Shown: piece after piece, positions 49,979 to 61,820 of the stretch
Numbering within the stretch: the stretch's first letter is position 1
Layout of the letters: the number at the start of each line of letters is the position of its first letter
Assembly: GCA_015657535.1 (NCBI GenBank)
Contig: JADHZB010001973.1
Span: 15,521 to 79,520, forward strand
Reading direction: 5' to 3'
DNA length: 64,000 nt
Source: Nephromyces sp. MM_2019
Taxonomy: Eukaryota; Apicomplexa; Aconoidasida; Nephromycida
The notes under the pieces: model-generated
Seen by the model: only the letters and a program-made list of their open reading frames with translations
Databases searched by the model: none
Told to the model about the DNA's origin: nothing
Program-made: the position numbers and the translations under genes

Positions 49979-52900
49979 CCTCCTTATGAATTAATTATAC
50001 CTGTAATCTGCCTAATAAACGATGCTTATTGTATAGTTTAGTTGTGATGCTTCCAAGGAATCAAATTCCCAGTGATTAACTCTGTGTAAAAATTTAATAT
50101 ATTCCTTGAGTGATATGTGATCCCTTACGAAGTGTTAAAAATTAGCAAACAGATCTATTCATATGATATCGTAAAGCTACTATTGAGGTTATGTTTATTG
50201 AAAATGCTGTATTCTGAGGTTGTATTATATATGAGAGTTATTTTATGTTACCTCAGATGTAGATTAAGGTGAAATAATGTTTAGGAGGCAATATACAGGT
50301 GTTAGTGAAGGGGTGGTTTAGATTGTAGCTTCCTTCCCACAAACAGCTTTTGTATTTGTCTCGCACTTAGAAGGCTGTAAGGTTTATGTATGTAGAATCA
50401 CGTAATGAGGGGGTGCTATCGGGGATTTCCACAATCATCAACTAGGCAGTGTTGTATTAGTTTGAAAAAAAGGAGCTGTAGTTTGTATATATCCATGTGT
50501 AAGCTCCCTCTTGAATGGAAAAGTTACCACGAATTGATTCAGAGGAGCTTTAAGAATGAATTTTTAGAATTAAATCCTTCCTGTAAAAGACAAATGCCTT
50601 GTTTTGGATTGGGGGATACCAAGTATTTGTAGTTCACCTTGTATAAATATAAGACGTTTTATTCAAATAGGTACTTTAATCACAGACACAAATGAAACAT
50701 TTATGTATATCTAAATCATAGGATAAATAATATTGTTGGCTAAGTATCCACAAAAACAACGAACTTAGGGATTGGGATTGAGATATGTGTGAGGTGACTC
50801 GTGTATAAATTTGTATATATTCTATAATATGCTCTATGTATATTATTTGTGTAATATGAATTATGTGTAAAATATATGTATTGAGTAACGTATAAGTATT
50901 GCGTAATGTGGGTATAACTGTTATGTGTCTGACAAATGTAGTTTGAAATTTGGTAGTCATGCTGTATTGTGTTTGATGCCTGTAATACTTGTAGTATGTT
51001 TGCAGTGGATATATAATTTAAGAAATTAGTACTAAATTTGTGCTAAACATTTGCTAGATAAAATATCTGAAGGGTATGTGTAAGGCGCACAATGCGTTAG
51101 GTAGAGTTTGTAATGTGTTTATGTAATATATGTACTATGTAGCTGGGACAAGTTGTTTTGTGTGTCGGTCATATTATTTTTTATGCATCAAAATTATTTA
51201 TAGTTTTCTTAGGACAAGGCTAGTAATGTATGTGTGTATGAATTGTATTATCTCAGCTAGTGTAGCCTTTATGTTAATTGCATTTCAAAGCATAGAAGTT
51301 TAATTGACCTTTCAAAAGAGAATTAGTGTAAATTAATTCTTATAAATTGAGAATATTTATTTGTTTTTGCTATATCCTGGTTGGTAAAATTTTTCTCTTT
51401 CTGTTAGATACATGTAAAATGGAATTAAGTCCTCAGTTTGTGGTAGTAAGGTGAAATTTTAGCAAGTGGTTCAGAAAATGTGTAAATTATTGTTTTATTA
51501 TTCATTTCTACATGAAACCTTTTCTATTGAATAATTATTAAACTTGTCAGACTCGTCATGTTCAAATAAAAAACATACTATGTTTAAATGTTAAATTTAT
51601 GTTTCTGATTCGAGCTTTTGTTTAGAGTTTACTACCACTTCAACCCTTAACAATAGCCATTAACTTTGTGTTTTCTACTCATAACCACTATCACACCAGT
51701 AAACCTAAGCTTATACAACAACAGTATAAACTCATGGAATTGATTTTTATACACAAATATGTGTTTTAATTCGTCTTATAGACAATTGTCGTATATATTT
51801 ACACTATATCTTAGTCTTTACATATATATATATATATATTCATGCTCTATCTCCTTGCAAGTATAAAAAGAGTATATTTTAAATGTCAGTATATAAATAC
51901 CAACAGTTGATAAACTCACATATGCAGATCTTAAAAAGCACAAACATACATTAATCTTAACCTATACATAATTATATATACATATTATTTACACAAATTC
52001 ATAACACATTCAACTCAAAAATTCACATCCAAGATTTATTTCTCTAAATAGATATAACTGACTAAAAAACAGTGCTTGAATTCTAGTTACAGATTTTATT
52101 CTTATATGTTAATCTTAAGTCTGTTGGGATAATGTGACACTGAAAATAAAAGTTATCTTGAGAACCCTGAAATAATATTTGCATCCTGAAATAAATAAAT
52201 GTATTTGTATATGTGTCAAAGTTTTACAAGCATGAGTGTTTAAGTGGAAGTGACTATATTGAAAGTCTTTCAGATGCTAAATTGCATAGTATGTTATTTT
52301 TAAAGTGTTTTTACTTGTTTGTACGTGATATACATGAGAATGTGTGCGCGTGTAAAAGTGAGTATAGGTTTCAATACATATGAGCCAGTGAGAGGATAAG
52401 AGAGAGTATTCTTTTCAAAAATGTGTATTAATGTTTTAACACAATATGATATATGAGTGATAAGTATGTGTAAATAGACTGCTGTGTTTGTCACCTGTGC
52501 TAGAAAAAAGTAACATTTACGAAATAAACAAGCTAGTTAAGCCTTTAAAAATGGGTAAATAAGTCTTATTTCGATTTGCTACATATAAATTACCCCAATT
52601 TTTGTTTTAAGTGGCATCTATTATGATATAGTTATTGAAATTTATGTATGTACACTCAGTTGTATTAAATCCACAAAAAGTGTTTTTATAAAGTCAAAGA
52701 AAGAGTAATTGAATAAAACAAAAGTTATTCAGTTGAAATTCTTAAAAGTTGATAATTATGGCATAGTACCATCATTTTTATTAATCGGGCTGTGGATAAT
52801 GAGCTTATATAAAAAATTATACAACAAGTAGACAATTTGATTTTAGGACTGCCCAAATTTACACATTTAATAAATAATATGGGTAATGAGTAAGCACATG

Positions 52901-54817
52901 CATAAAGCATGCTAAATTTAATTTATTAGTTTCCAGTTCTGAGCACATGAGTATCAAAAAAGTGAAATTTAATAGATTAATTTGCTCAGGATGTCTACAA
53001 GAAATGTGAAGTTACTATATTTGTATAACAGACCTGAGACTCAAATACTTCTTTTTTGGCAACTTAATTTTCCTGGTACTTGCCTAAAACTCTCATTTAA
53101 TTTTAGCTTAGTTTTGTTTCTTTGATTTATATATATTGTAAAGCCAACAATTGTTGTTTAAAATGTATAAAACAAACTAAACACATAGATAACTATTTTT
53201 CAATACGACGATAATTATAAACAATGCAGCTAATTAAAGGATCAATAAGATAGCAAAAAAAAAAATTAGAAATAATCACTAAATCATGAGAAGTTTCACA
53301 AAAACAAGGCTTGAGAATAAAAGGCCACATAATTAACTTACAAGCGAATGTCCAAAATTAAATACACATATACATCTACACCCAAAAATATTTATAAATC
53401 TAGACTTGTACCCAACTGTACCTATTTTATCTAGATATTTGTATCTATTAACTAGTCGTGACAGAATGACTATACCTAGACTCTCACATATACCCCAATT
53501 GTTGTCTAGAGGTATATATACAATTCAAATTTACACCTAATAAAGTAGAAAATCTACACAAATTACAATGAAACAATTATATAAAATCAAACTCTACTGT
53601 TTATTTTAGCTGAGAAAAAAAGTTTACATGGATTAAATAAATTTTGGGTCTTGAAAAAATTTTTGGTTTTATTAAATAAGCAATCAAGGAGATTGAATAC
53701 ATCAAATTTATTCTCAAACAATTAAGATAAACAGAAATATCATAGCTTAAAAAACATACGCTCAGCCTTTAATTTAAAAAAGTTTCATCTTGTATGTGAT
53801 AATGGACTTGTCTTTAATATCACATTTCATTGGTCGATGTCAGACCATTTTGGTATTCCCTGATACCTTTCAAATTTATTTCAAAACTTGAATCTTTCAG
53901 TAAAAATTTCGAATTTAATTTATTTGTAAGTCTATACATTTTGATTTTTACCTCATATTTATATATGTAAAGAACTTTATGTCATAGCATATTTCAAATT
54001 TTTTCAAGCATTTTATTAGACACAGATAGGCTCCATTTCACTAGCTAATGATCAATATGATACACACATGTCATATAAATATACAAATATAAAAATATAG
54101 ACATATGATTTCACAAAATATGCATACTTACACCCACATGCATAGTTACATATTCATGCAGTTTCAAAATTGCGAAAATTAGAATAATTAAAAATTCACG
54201 GAACAAACAATCATGAATAATCATCTACTACCCCCATGCTAAGATGTATATATAGTATATAGAGAAAATAATGTGGATGCTATTTGCATGTGAATCACAT
54301 ATAGCAACCAAATAAACACACAATAGGCACACCACAACCACACACATGTTACGTAAATTGTGAATGCTACACACATAGCCTTACAAATTTCACTTTCTTG
54401 ACCCTTTCCAACTCTTAGAGCACATATGAGCCAGCTTCATACACATGGAGCATCGCAGCTGTGCAGACTACATGTTGTAGTAAGTCTCATCTCACAATCT
54501 AACCAACAGTTTCCCCTAGAAATAGTATTATAAAATCCATACAAAATATCAGCTTAATCACACTATTCCTTGTTCATTTTCTAAATTAGAACGCTTTTAA
54601 AGTGTACCTATACTAATTCCCCCCCGTATAATTACACATTTGAGCTTAATCTATCCTCACAAACTTTGCTTTCCCACTTTATATATTGCTTATATATAGC
54701 AATATGTATTATACCCATTCAAACCAACAAGGCTCTAGAACCATCGGAGCAGTTATCACTATCTAATGAAGATTTGATTTGTTCCTACCATTTTAAACTC
54801 AATCTTAAATCAGCCAA
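49979..54817. other. 4.8-kb divergent intergenic region
   Basis: Lies between CK2 beta (-) and CDK1/CRK2 (+) and should carry both promoters. A GC-richer block at 50280-50640 contains a plus-strand ORF of 75 codons (50405-50632) without splice or homology support. Other contents are (TA)n at about 51822-51838 and CA-rich DNA at 54050-54440. A C/T-rich stretch lies just before the kinase gene. No further gene was found. Confidence 0.65.
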
Positions 54818-55111
54818 ATGGATCGCTATCACAGACTTGAAAAAGTAGGAGAAGGTACATACGGTGTTGTCTATAAAGCACAGGACAACACTGGTAATAT
54901 TTATGCCCTAAAGAAGATTCGTTTAGAAGTTGAAGATGAAGGCATACCCTCAACAGGTCATAGTCCAATTTGAATAGATATATACATAGGGAATGGCATA
55001 TAAATAATTATAAATTTAGTTCTACTCTTATAGACATACGCCTATTTAATGCCAGATTTTTAGAACTTTATACACAGGCTTATGTGCCTATTATTGGTGA
55101 CATATAATCTG

Positions 55112-55142
<31 letters not shown>

Positions 55143-56428
55143 AATTCGTATAATAAACTAATAAACTATTTATCAAATATCTTAAATCTATTTTGATCCT
55201 GCCAGCTCTATATTCATTGTTCGTCATAGCAGCTTATTGAATAATCCATTTTTTTTACTACAGCAATCAGGGAGATAAGCCTACTTAAAGAACTACAACA
55301 TCCTAACATTGTGCGACTGTGTGATGTAATACATACACACAAAGCACTTACTCTAGTTTTCGAATTTCTTGACCAAGACCTCAAGAAATTACTTGATGAG
55401 TGCCATGGTATACTTTTATAGCGTATGCATTACTCGAATCCAACCAACAATATTCTTGTTTTTATTTTTAGGCGGATTAGAACCTAGAACTTTTAAGTCA
55501 TTTTTATTTCAATTACTACAAGGCATTGCATATTGTCATAAGCACCGGGTTTTACACCGTGACCTCAAACCCCAAAACCTACTTATAAACCGGCAAGGAG
55601 CTCTTAAATTAGGCGATTTCGGTCTAGCTAGGTTAGTTTTGCTGTTATTATTGGATGTATTTAACCTTGCAGCATTTTCCTTTTTTATGGTGTATTTTTA
55701 ACATTATCAAGAAGTTTATTGTTCTTGTAAATCCACTCACAGAGCGTTTGGTATACCCGTTAGCAATTACTCACATGAAGTTGTTACACTTTGGTATCGT
55801 GCCCCAGATGTACTGATGGGCTCAAAAAAGTATTCAACTCCTGTTGATATATGGAGCGTAGGCTGCATTTTTGCAGGTAATTTCTTGAAAAGAATATTCA
55901 TATTTTGCGTTTTTGTACACACTAATCTATCTATTGATTTCAGAAATGGTAAATGGTCAGCCATTATTCCCTGGTGCTGATGACTATGACCAATTAATGA
56001 CAATATTTCGTACCCTGGGAACTCCTAACCCTACTGACTGGCCTGACGTTATTGACTTGCCAGAATGGAAGTCAAATTTTCCAGAATACAAAGGCAAACC
56101 ATTTACTACAGTAGTAAGCAGACATTATAACCTCTCACTTATTCAAATCAAATAGATTATTTGAACATGATGACCTGAATAGAAAAAAATTATTTATAGA
56201 CTGAAACCTATCCTATGTTAACATTCTAATGAAAATCTAGACCCAAATTTTTCATTATATATTTTAATATTTTTGAAATAGGTACCAACACTCAGTCAAG
56301 AAGGCCAAGACCTTCTCTCTAAGATGCTACACCTGGATCCTCACCAGAGAATTACTGCAAAACATGCTATGGAACATTCTTTCTTTGATGATATCCCTGA
56401 ATGTCTCAAGAAAAATAGTGTTAATTGA
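54818..56428 (+). CDS. CRK2: Cyclin-dependent kinase, CDK1/CRK2 (PK5) type
   Basis: Six exons, 54818-54956, 55264-55407, 55472-55631, 55743-55876, 55944-56113 and 56282-56428, encode 297 residues, the normal CDK1 length. The Gly-loop [11 protein letters not shown] carries the Thr-Tyr regulatory pair, followed by the catalytic Lys in YALKKIRL. The cyclin-binding helix is a perfect PSTAIRE, split across the first intron. [10 protein letters not shown] and DFGLAR are intact. The T-loop [18 protein letters not shown] lacks a Thr at the canonical YTHEVVT position (Ser instead). [14 protein letters not shown] and the C-lobe are complete. The enzyme drives S/M-type cycles during schizogony or gametogenesis with a cyclin partner. 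Close to Plasmodium PK5 by family knowledge. Introns are 64-307 bases, the first holding a (TA)n run. Confidence 0.97.
55112..55137. repeat. (TA)13 in first CDK intron
   Basis: A pure TA dinucleotide run in intron 1 of the kinase gene. Comparable runs occur at about 12738-12764, 15294-15316, 18336-18357, 24949-24971 and 47962-47986. Confidence 0.95.
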
Positions 56429-57778
56429 GCATCATCTTGCGCATTAAACACTATAGAAGTATTTCTATTTATCTTAAATGATCAGATTAAACACAACGAC
56501 TTAACTCTCTTGTTAATTAATCCTTTTTATTAAATACTTCTTAAACTTTGGGAAATTGGAATTTTTATTTTGGTTGAAGGCTAGTTCTCATTACCACAAT
56601 AGTAATCCTGTCTCACTGGTTAACATTATTTTAATAAATCCATTTTCAACACTTTTTTACCTAACGTTATTTCTATACATCATTATCAACATTACAATCG
56701 CTACAAAAAAATTGACTTTTACACAATAGAGTGAAGGAGGATAATTTGATAAAAGTGTGGTTTTGGATTTTACATGGCTTATTTTGAGGATTATGTTTTT
56801 TAATTCTTCTTGTTGCTTTTGATATCATTGATTAATTTTGCTATCAATTAGAAAATCATTTATTTATCAACTTGATATATAAAATTTATCGATCTAAATG
56901 ATTTTGATAATCAGCTTTAAACATTTTCATTGATTATTATGATTTGTATACGGTAAACTTATTTATCTTGAATAGATTTTTTTTCAAAAATGAAAAATAT
57001 AAAATTTTTTAATCAACAAAACACAATAAAACCTCTAAAATTATTCACCCTTATTAAAAGAATAAGTTTCAATATCTTGATCAAGAATTTACTAAACTTT
57101 TGATAATAAATAATAATTTTGATTATAACACTAGGTGTGAAAAAATCATAAGAACACCAAGAAAATAGATACAAAAACCGATAAAGTGAATACCCAAAGG
57201 GGATTTCTCAATATAAAAATATGATTTAAATCAAGACATATATAGCTATGCGGTTAAGAAGTTATTTATTTTTTTAAATTTTAGAAAGAAATAGTTATTA
57301 TTTCTATAGCGGTCAGATGATCCAAGACTTTACATAAATCGAAATAGTTGTTTTTATAGCATGAATAAAGCTAGAAATATAGATCTATAGCTGTAAACAA
57401 CATGAATAGTGTTTATAATGAGTTTGATTGTTATATATAAGCTATAGGCATTGTATAGTATTTTGTAAGTAGCTCGATTAGGTATTTATTTCATGGGTTT
57501 TAGAACAATTAGAATTCTTACTAAACTTTAACACTCTCTTTATAAAGATGTAGAATGTGATTGCTCTAGAATAAGTTGTTTGAAAGACCTGTAACAGACA
57601 ATATTGTTATTGTTTTTATGATTGACTGCTTTGTATGCTATCGTTCAAATTTATGACAGAGAGACTTGGATATTTGAAACTTTAAACAACTTATTTGATT
57701 ATAATTTCTTAAGGTGAAGGCAAAAAAGAAACACTCAATCGAGTGATGAAATGAGATAAATCTTGTAATAAGCGCAAG
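56429..57778. other. Intergenic region, nothing recognised
   Basis: 1.35 kb of AT-rich DNA between two plus-strand genes. No exon or repeat stands out. Confidence 0.7.
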
Positions 57779-58575
57779 ATGGAAAAAAAGTCTTTTCAAG
57801 GGCTTCAGCCACCTTTAAAGAAATTTCAGCAACCTCATATTTCTATGAAGTCAAAAGAAATTCTTAGTTATCACAACAGCTATTTAAGAAATGTAAAACC
57901 CATAAATTTTCAGCCTTCTCACAGGCCAAGTAGTACTGTTATTCCTCCTCCCCCCAAGTACCCTCCAAGCATCCAAGGATTTCAACAACAAAAGCAACAG
58001 CATATTTCTTACAACAAAAATCACCAGAATTCAATTATCCAATCGTTTGCAATTTCTGAAAGGCCATTTATATTAGGTAACCCTCTTGCTCAAAAAGTGA
58101 TTACTCGTCTTAGCTATGATACCACTAAAACTTTTAAAAAGATTTCTTATTTTCATCCAAAGATTTATTTTAAATTGTTAATCAATATTATAACAATAAT
58201 TACAAAATACCATAAACTTATCAGCTCTATCTGGAAACCCAGGATCTCATTCAATAGATGACATGAAACGTTCATTTCAACCCATAGATACGAATTCACA
58301 ATTCCATAAGCGCACGCGGACAGAAAATAGCCCAATAAAAGGGTAAAATTAACTAGTGAATGTATATAATCGTGATAATTATTTTAACTTAACAATGATT
58401 CAATTACTATTAATGATGATGAGCTTGTTATGATTAAACAATCATGTAACTTAATTTTGATATGATTTTCAATTTATATTCTTAACTTAATAGTTATGAT
58501 AGGCAACAACGGTACCTTCTACCTAGCTTTTATGATGATCCATGGAAAACATTCGAAGCAAAAACAAATGATTAA
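57779..58575 (+). CDS. Small basic Gln/Pro-rich protein with conserved DPW tail
   Basis: Exons 57779-58076, 58243-58342 and 58494-58575 give 159 residues in frame. The N-terminal 100 residues are basic, low complexity and rich in Gln/Pro/Ser (PPPPKYPPSIQGFQQQKQQ). A Lys/Arg patch, QFHKRTRTENSPIK, follows. The C-terminus YLLPSFYDDPWKTFE resembles the short PSMLEDPW-type motif that ends MPLKIP/TTDN1 proteins and a few other small nuclear proteins. That similarity is weak, so I assign no gene symbol. Without the splices, the long first ORF runs into intron sequence (ISYFHPKIYFK), which is not part of the protein. Confidence 0.7.
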
Positions 58576-58735
58576 AGCTAAATTAGTTCTTAAATCTATT
58601 TGAATAAAAAATTTACATTCAAATTGATATTAGAAATTATTTAGCCCTAATTATTGCCTGACAAATTCAATTTAAGTCAGCATTAAAGTAGATTTGATAT
58701 AACAAGTTTAAAAGTATTGGTTAATTAGTTTTACT

Positions 58736-59817
58736 TTAGTTATTGTCGAAAGCCTTTTCAGCTTGGATTTTATTATTACTAGGAATTTTTTCATTCCTAT
58801 TCAAAATTTCATTAGCTTCAACATCTAATATTATAAAACCTACCCTTTTTGAGAATAAAAATTAAGTAAAAAGATGAAAATCACCAAAATAAGTTATATA
58901 AGCTCCTGCATATGTGGGACCTTATTCCTTATGATAATTAACCTGATAAGTAACTTTAATTTTAATAAATAATTCATTCTGTAGTACCATAAAACTCACC
59001 GCAAGATCCAGTTTTAAGTGATTCAACCACTGGAAAAATTGATCATCAGCTTTGGCAAGCTCATCATGTTTCCAGTATCTTAAATGATTTAATATTCGGA
59101 TAAATAGGAAATTTATTAAAAAATCTTATCAATGAAAAAATGGACAAGAGAATTAGTAAAAATAATTCGTCATGTTGAGGAAAACTTCTGAGTTTTAATT
59201 GATCTTAATTTTAACTAGTAGAAAAGCTTATGTACAAAAAAAGCTTACGATAAAGTCAAAGGAGCTTTAAAAGTATCAAGTGTCTTAAATGGGTTTTTGT
59301 TGATTGAACTCCTCTGATGTTTGCTGGCTTTATCCTTTGAGTTATCACTTGTAGTTCCTAAGAATGGTTTGAATCCCATCAGGTTAGCCTCCATACCGAA
59401 AAGGTTACGACCTCTAAGCTGTGCCTCAAATGCACTTACGGAAGCTTTTTCACTGATTTTTGATTTACCATTAGTAGGAGTTATCATATTTTGAGTATCA
59501 TCTCGGAGCTCTTCATCCTTATAACATAAGTCACCTCTTTGGGCCTTGTGCAAGTGCATTGGATCATCATTTCTGTTTATTGTGCTTGTTTGACAACTCT
59601 TTATGAGACTAATTTGAGGTTTGAATAGACTTGGCATAAAATATTGTTTCACATTTGTTTTACCGTTGAAATTGATATGACATGGTAAAATATGGAAAAA
59701 GATTTTTTCATTGTTTATTAATTTTTGGTTTGCCAATGTGAGTTCCAAATCTCTAAAAATGTCTATCTCATCATAATATTTTTCCCTCTTCCTCTTTTCA
59801 CCATTCATCCGAATCAT
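58736..59817 (-). CDS. RNASEH2C: Ribonuclease H2 subunit C
   Basis: Exon 1 (59249-59817, ATG at 59817) carries the family start FFHILPCHINFNGKTNV, then KQYFMPSLF and AQLRGRNLFGMEANLMGF, the GRxLxG element. Exon 2 (59000-59078, junction TC|A) gives SYWKHDELAKADDQFFQWL, the conserved YWxHD..P..D...W segment. Two endings are possible. Donor GTGAGT to an acceptor before 58824 gives a seven-residue ending with stop at 58801 (223 residues). A weaker donor, GTTTTA, four bases on leads to an acceptor before a longer exon ending at 58736 (LDVEANEILNRNEKIP). The C subunit is a scaffold of the RNase H2 trimer that removes ribonucleotides from DNA. It is non-catalytic. The middle Ser/Lys/Asn-rich insert is lineage-specific. 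Confidence 0.8.
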
Positions 59818-60050
59818 TTCTATCACAATTTTAAAAGACGTTTGGATAAGTGATGGAGACTAGTATATATACATTAAAACTGAGAGGGTTTCTCAAGTTT
59901 AATTCAAGCATATAATTGATTAATGAACTAGCATTTATTTTGAGTTTGAACTCAACCTTAAAATTTTTGAATTGCCTACTATGTTTTAACGACCTATATA
60001 TATCTAACTCAATATATATGATCTCTAAAAGTTATAGTAAGCCACATCTC

Positions 60051-60514
60051 TTATAGTTTAGGATTGCTCGAGTCCTTTTTAGTTTCATCAAATTTCTTAT
60101 AAACATTGTTACGTATAACAAGATCCCGACGATCTTCAATAATCAAATATTTAAAAATTGCAATTTAATAGGCATTATTTTATTGAACTGTTTTAAATTT
60201 TACCTTTTCGGTTCCAGTCATCAAAATCATCGTTTCCGACTGGGTTCCTTTTCATTGATTCTAAAGCTTGTGTTTCACCACTCTGCAAGATAATATATCC
60301 AAAGTATTCATAATATAAGTGAGCTTACTAAAAGTTCTGATTCAGCACTATCTTGGAACTCTAATGGTAGTATATCATCCTTATCCTGGTTCTCGAATCC
60401 AAATGGCAATAAGCTGGAATAAGATTTCAAGCTTGACGACTCCAAAAATATTATTTTCATTATAAATGAAGATGCCAATAAGCAAATACTCAGCATGACG
60501 GTGAAACTTGACAT
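60051..60514 (-). CDS. Small secreted acidic/basic protein
   Basis: Three minus-strand exons, 60329-60514, 60204-60282 and 60051-60133, encode 115 residues; donors and acceptors are in phase. An N-terminal hydrophobic stretch (FTVMLSICLLASSFIMKIIF) looks like a signal peptide. The mature part is short and charged: GFENQDKDDILPLEFQD, then NPVGNDDFDDWNRKDRRD and KKFDETKKDSS. There is no second membrane segment. I do not recognise a family. A secreted or dense-granule-like cargo is possible but unproven. The second Met (60496) is an alternative start that keeps the signal peptide and leaves more room for the divergent gene. Confidence 0.6.
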
Positions 60515-60532
60515 TTCAATTCTTGATGGCCC

Positions 60533-61151
60533 ATGCAAAATAATTTTTATGTTTCTCAGAGTTCAGATATCATTATCATAAAATTGTGTAGTTACAAACA
60601 ATTAACAGAAATTATTTCTCAAAAACTTGACAAATTAAATATTTTCATATTCCCTAATATCAATAAAATTCTAGAATCGTTTAATGGATAAAATTTTTAA
60701 TGAAGTTTTAATTGAATCACCTCATTTTTATAAAATATCAAAGATCATATCAATAGCAAGATTGATAGGACTAAAACAGCTTCCCATAAGTTAACTAGTG
60801 TCTTTAAATTTCCTAACTCAAGCGAGTTTGGCAACCTCATGAAAGCCTCAAATAATTTTATTGGAATCCAGGAATTTGTAAGTATTAAGTATCCATTTGA
60901 GCCTATTTACCTTGCGAAAACGTTTAACTAGACTGTTGTAGAATTGTTATTAGCTCAAAACTGATTATTAAATCTGAACAAATTGAGCAACTCTATAACA
61001 AATCAATGCAGTATTAATCTCAGATGTTCATGCTAATAATTTATAGCTGACACTAGGAGGCATATTTTATAATTTTCCACAACTAAGTAAGCACTTTTTT
61101 AAATTCCAAAAATTAATTATGAATCAACATCTTATTTACTTAGCTATTTAA
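60533..61151 (+). CDS. Unrecognised ~100-residue protein in four exons
   Basis: Exons 60533-60678, 60769-60877, 61047-61086 and 61144-61151 combine to 101 codons including the stop. The parts are MQNNFYVSQSSDIIIIKLCS, YKQLTEIISQKLDKLNIFIF, SVFKFPNSSEFGNLMKASNN and LTLGGIFYNFPQL, then Thr-Ile-stop in an eight-base last exon. The donors of exons 2 and 3 (GTAAGT, GTAAGC) and the last acceptor (TTATTTACTTAG) are strong. The first intron is less sure: an acceptor 12 bases upstream also fits. It reads like a small soluble alpha/beta protein. I recognise no family. Confidence 0.4.
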
Positions 61152-61820
61152 GTATCATAATTAATAGCTATAATATGTTTGCTTAATGATAAAATTTTGT
61201 GCTTAATTAGTGAATACTAATCAATATTTGTTAATTATTTGTCCTTTCCAATTTTGAATTAGCTAAACACTAGTCTTAACTTAAAATGGTTAGCTTAAAA
61301 ACCAGTGCTCTAATTCATAAGTGATGAAATGTAAACTAAAGGAATATATACAAGCTGACCCAGAATTTACATCGTCTTGCTCACTTTGCATTGATTTTGA
61401 TTTATTAAATCCCAACTCACTTCGTAATGCACATCTAAAATTTTTGTTAATGTAACTTTTATAAGGCACACCACACCTAGCTTTAGCATACATCATACAT
61501 CACCTTTGTTGATTTAAAATAGGACTTAATTATAAGATGATGTTTATTATTTAAATATAAATTAGTTCCCTCGGTTCAAAATTCTTCAATTGGTTTAACA
61601 TAACTACTGTAGCTCAATAGATATACAAGTCAAAATAGCAACACGCATACATATTTTCGTACTCATATTAATTTCAAATCCTGAACAAACACAATTGAGG
61701 AATTGAACTACATAAAGACACACACAGTACCCATGGTTTCATTTTTTAACTATAATGAATCAAAATTTTTACTTTGTGAGCTTTCTTTGGTTAAATAGTG
61801 AAAAAGCTTAACATTAGGCA
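61152..61820. other. Intergenic region with a two-strand open stretch
   Basis: AT-rich. Positions 61290-61496 are open on the minus strand (MMYAKARCGVPYKSY...). Part of the same stretch is also open on the plus strand (DPEFTSSCSLCIDFDLL). Neither has a convincing splice partner, so neither is called as a gene. Confidence 0.5.

Noticed and set aside
61290..61496. 68-codon minus-strand ORF beginning MMYAKARCGV
   Set aside because: No partner exon or recognisable family was found, and part of it is equally open on the plus strand. Left as intergenic.
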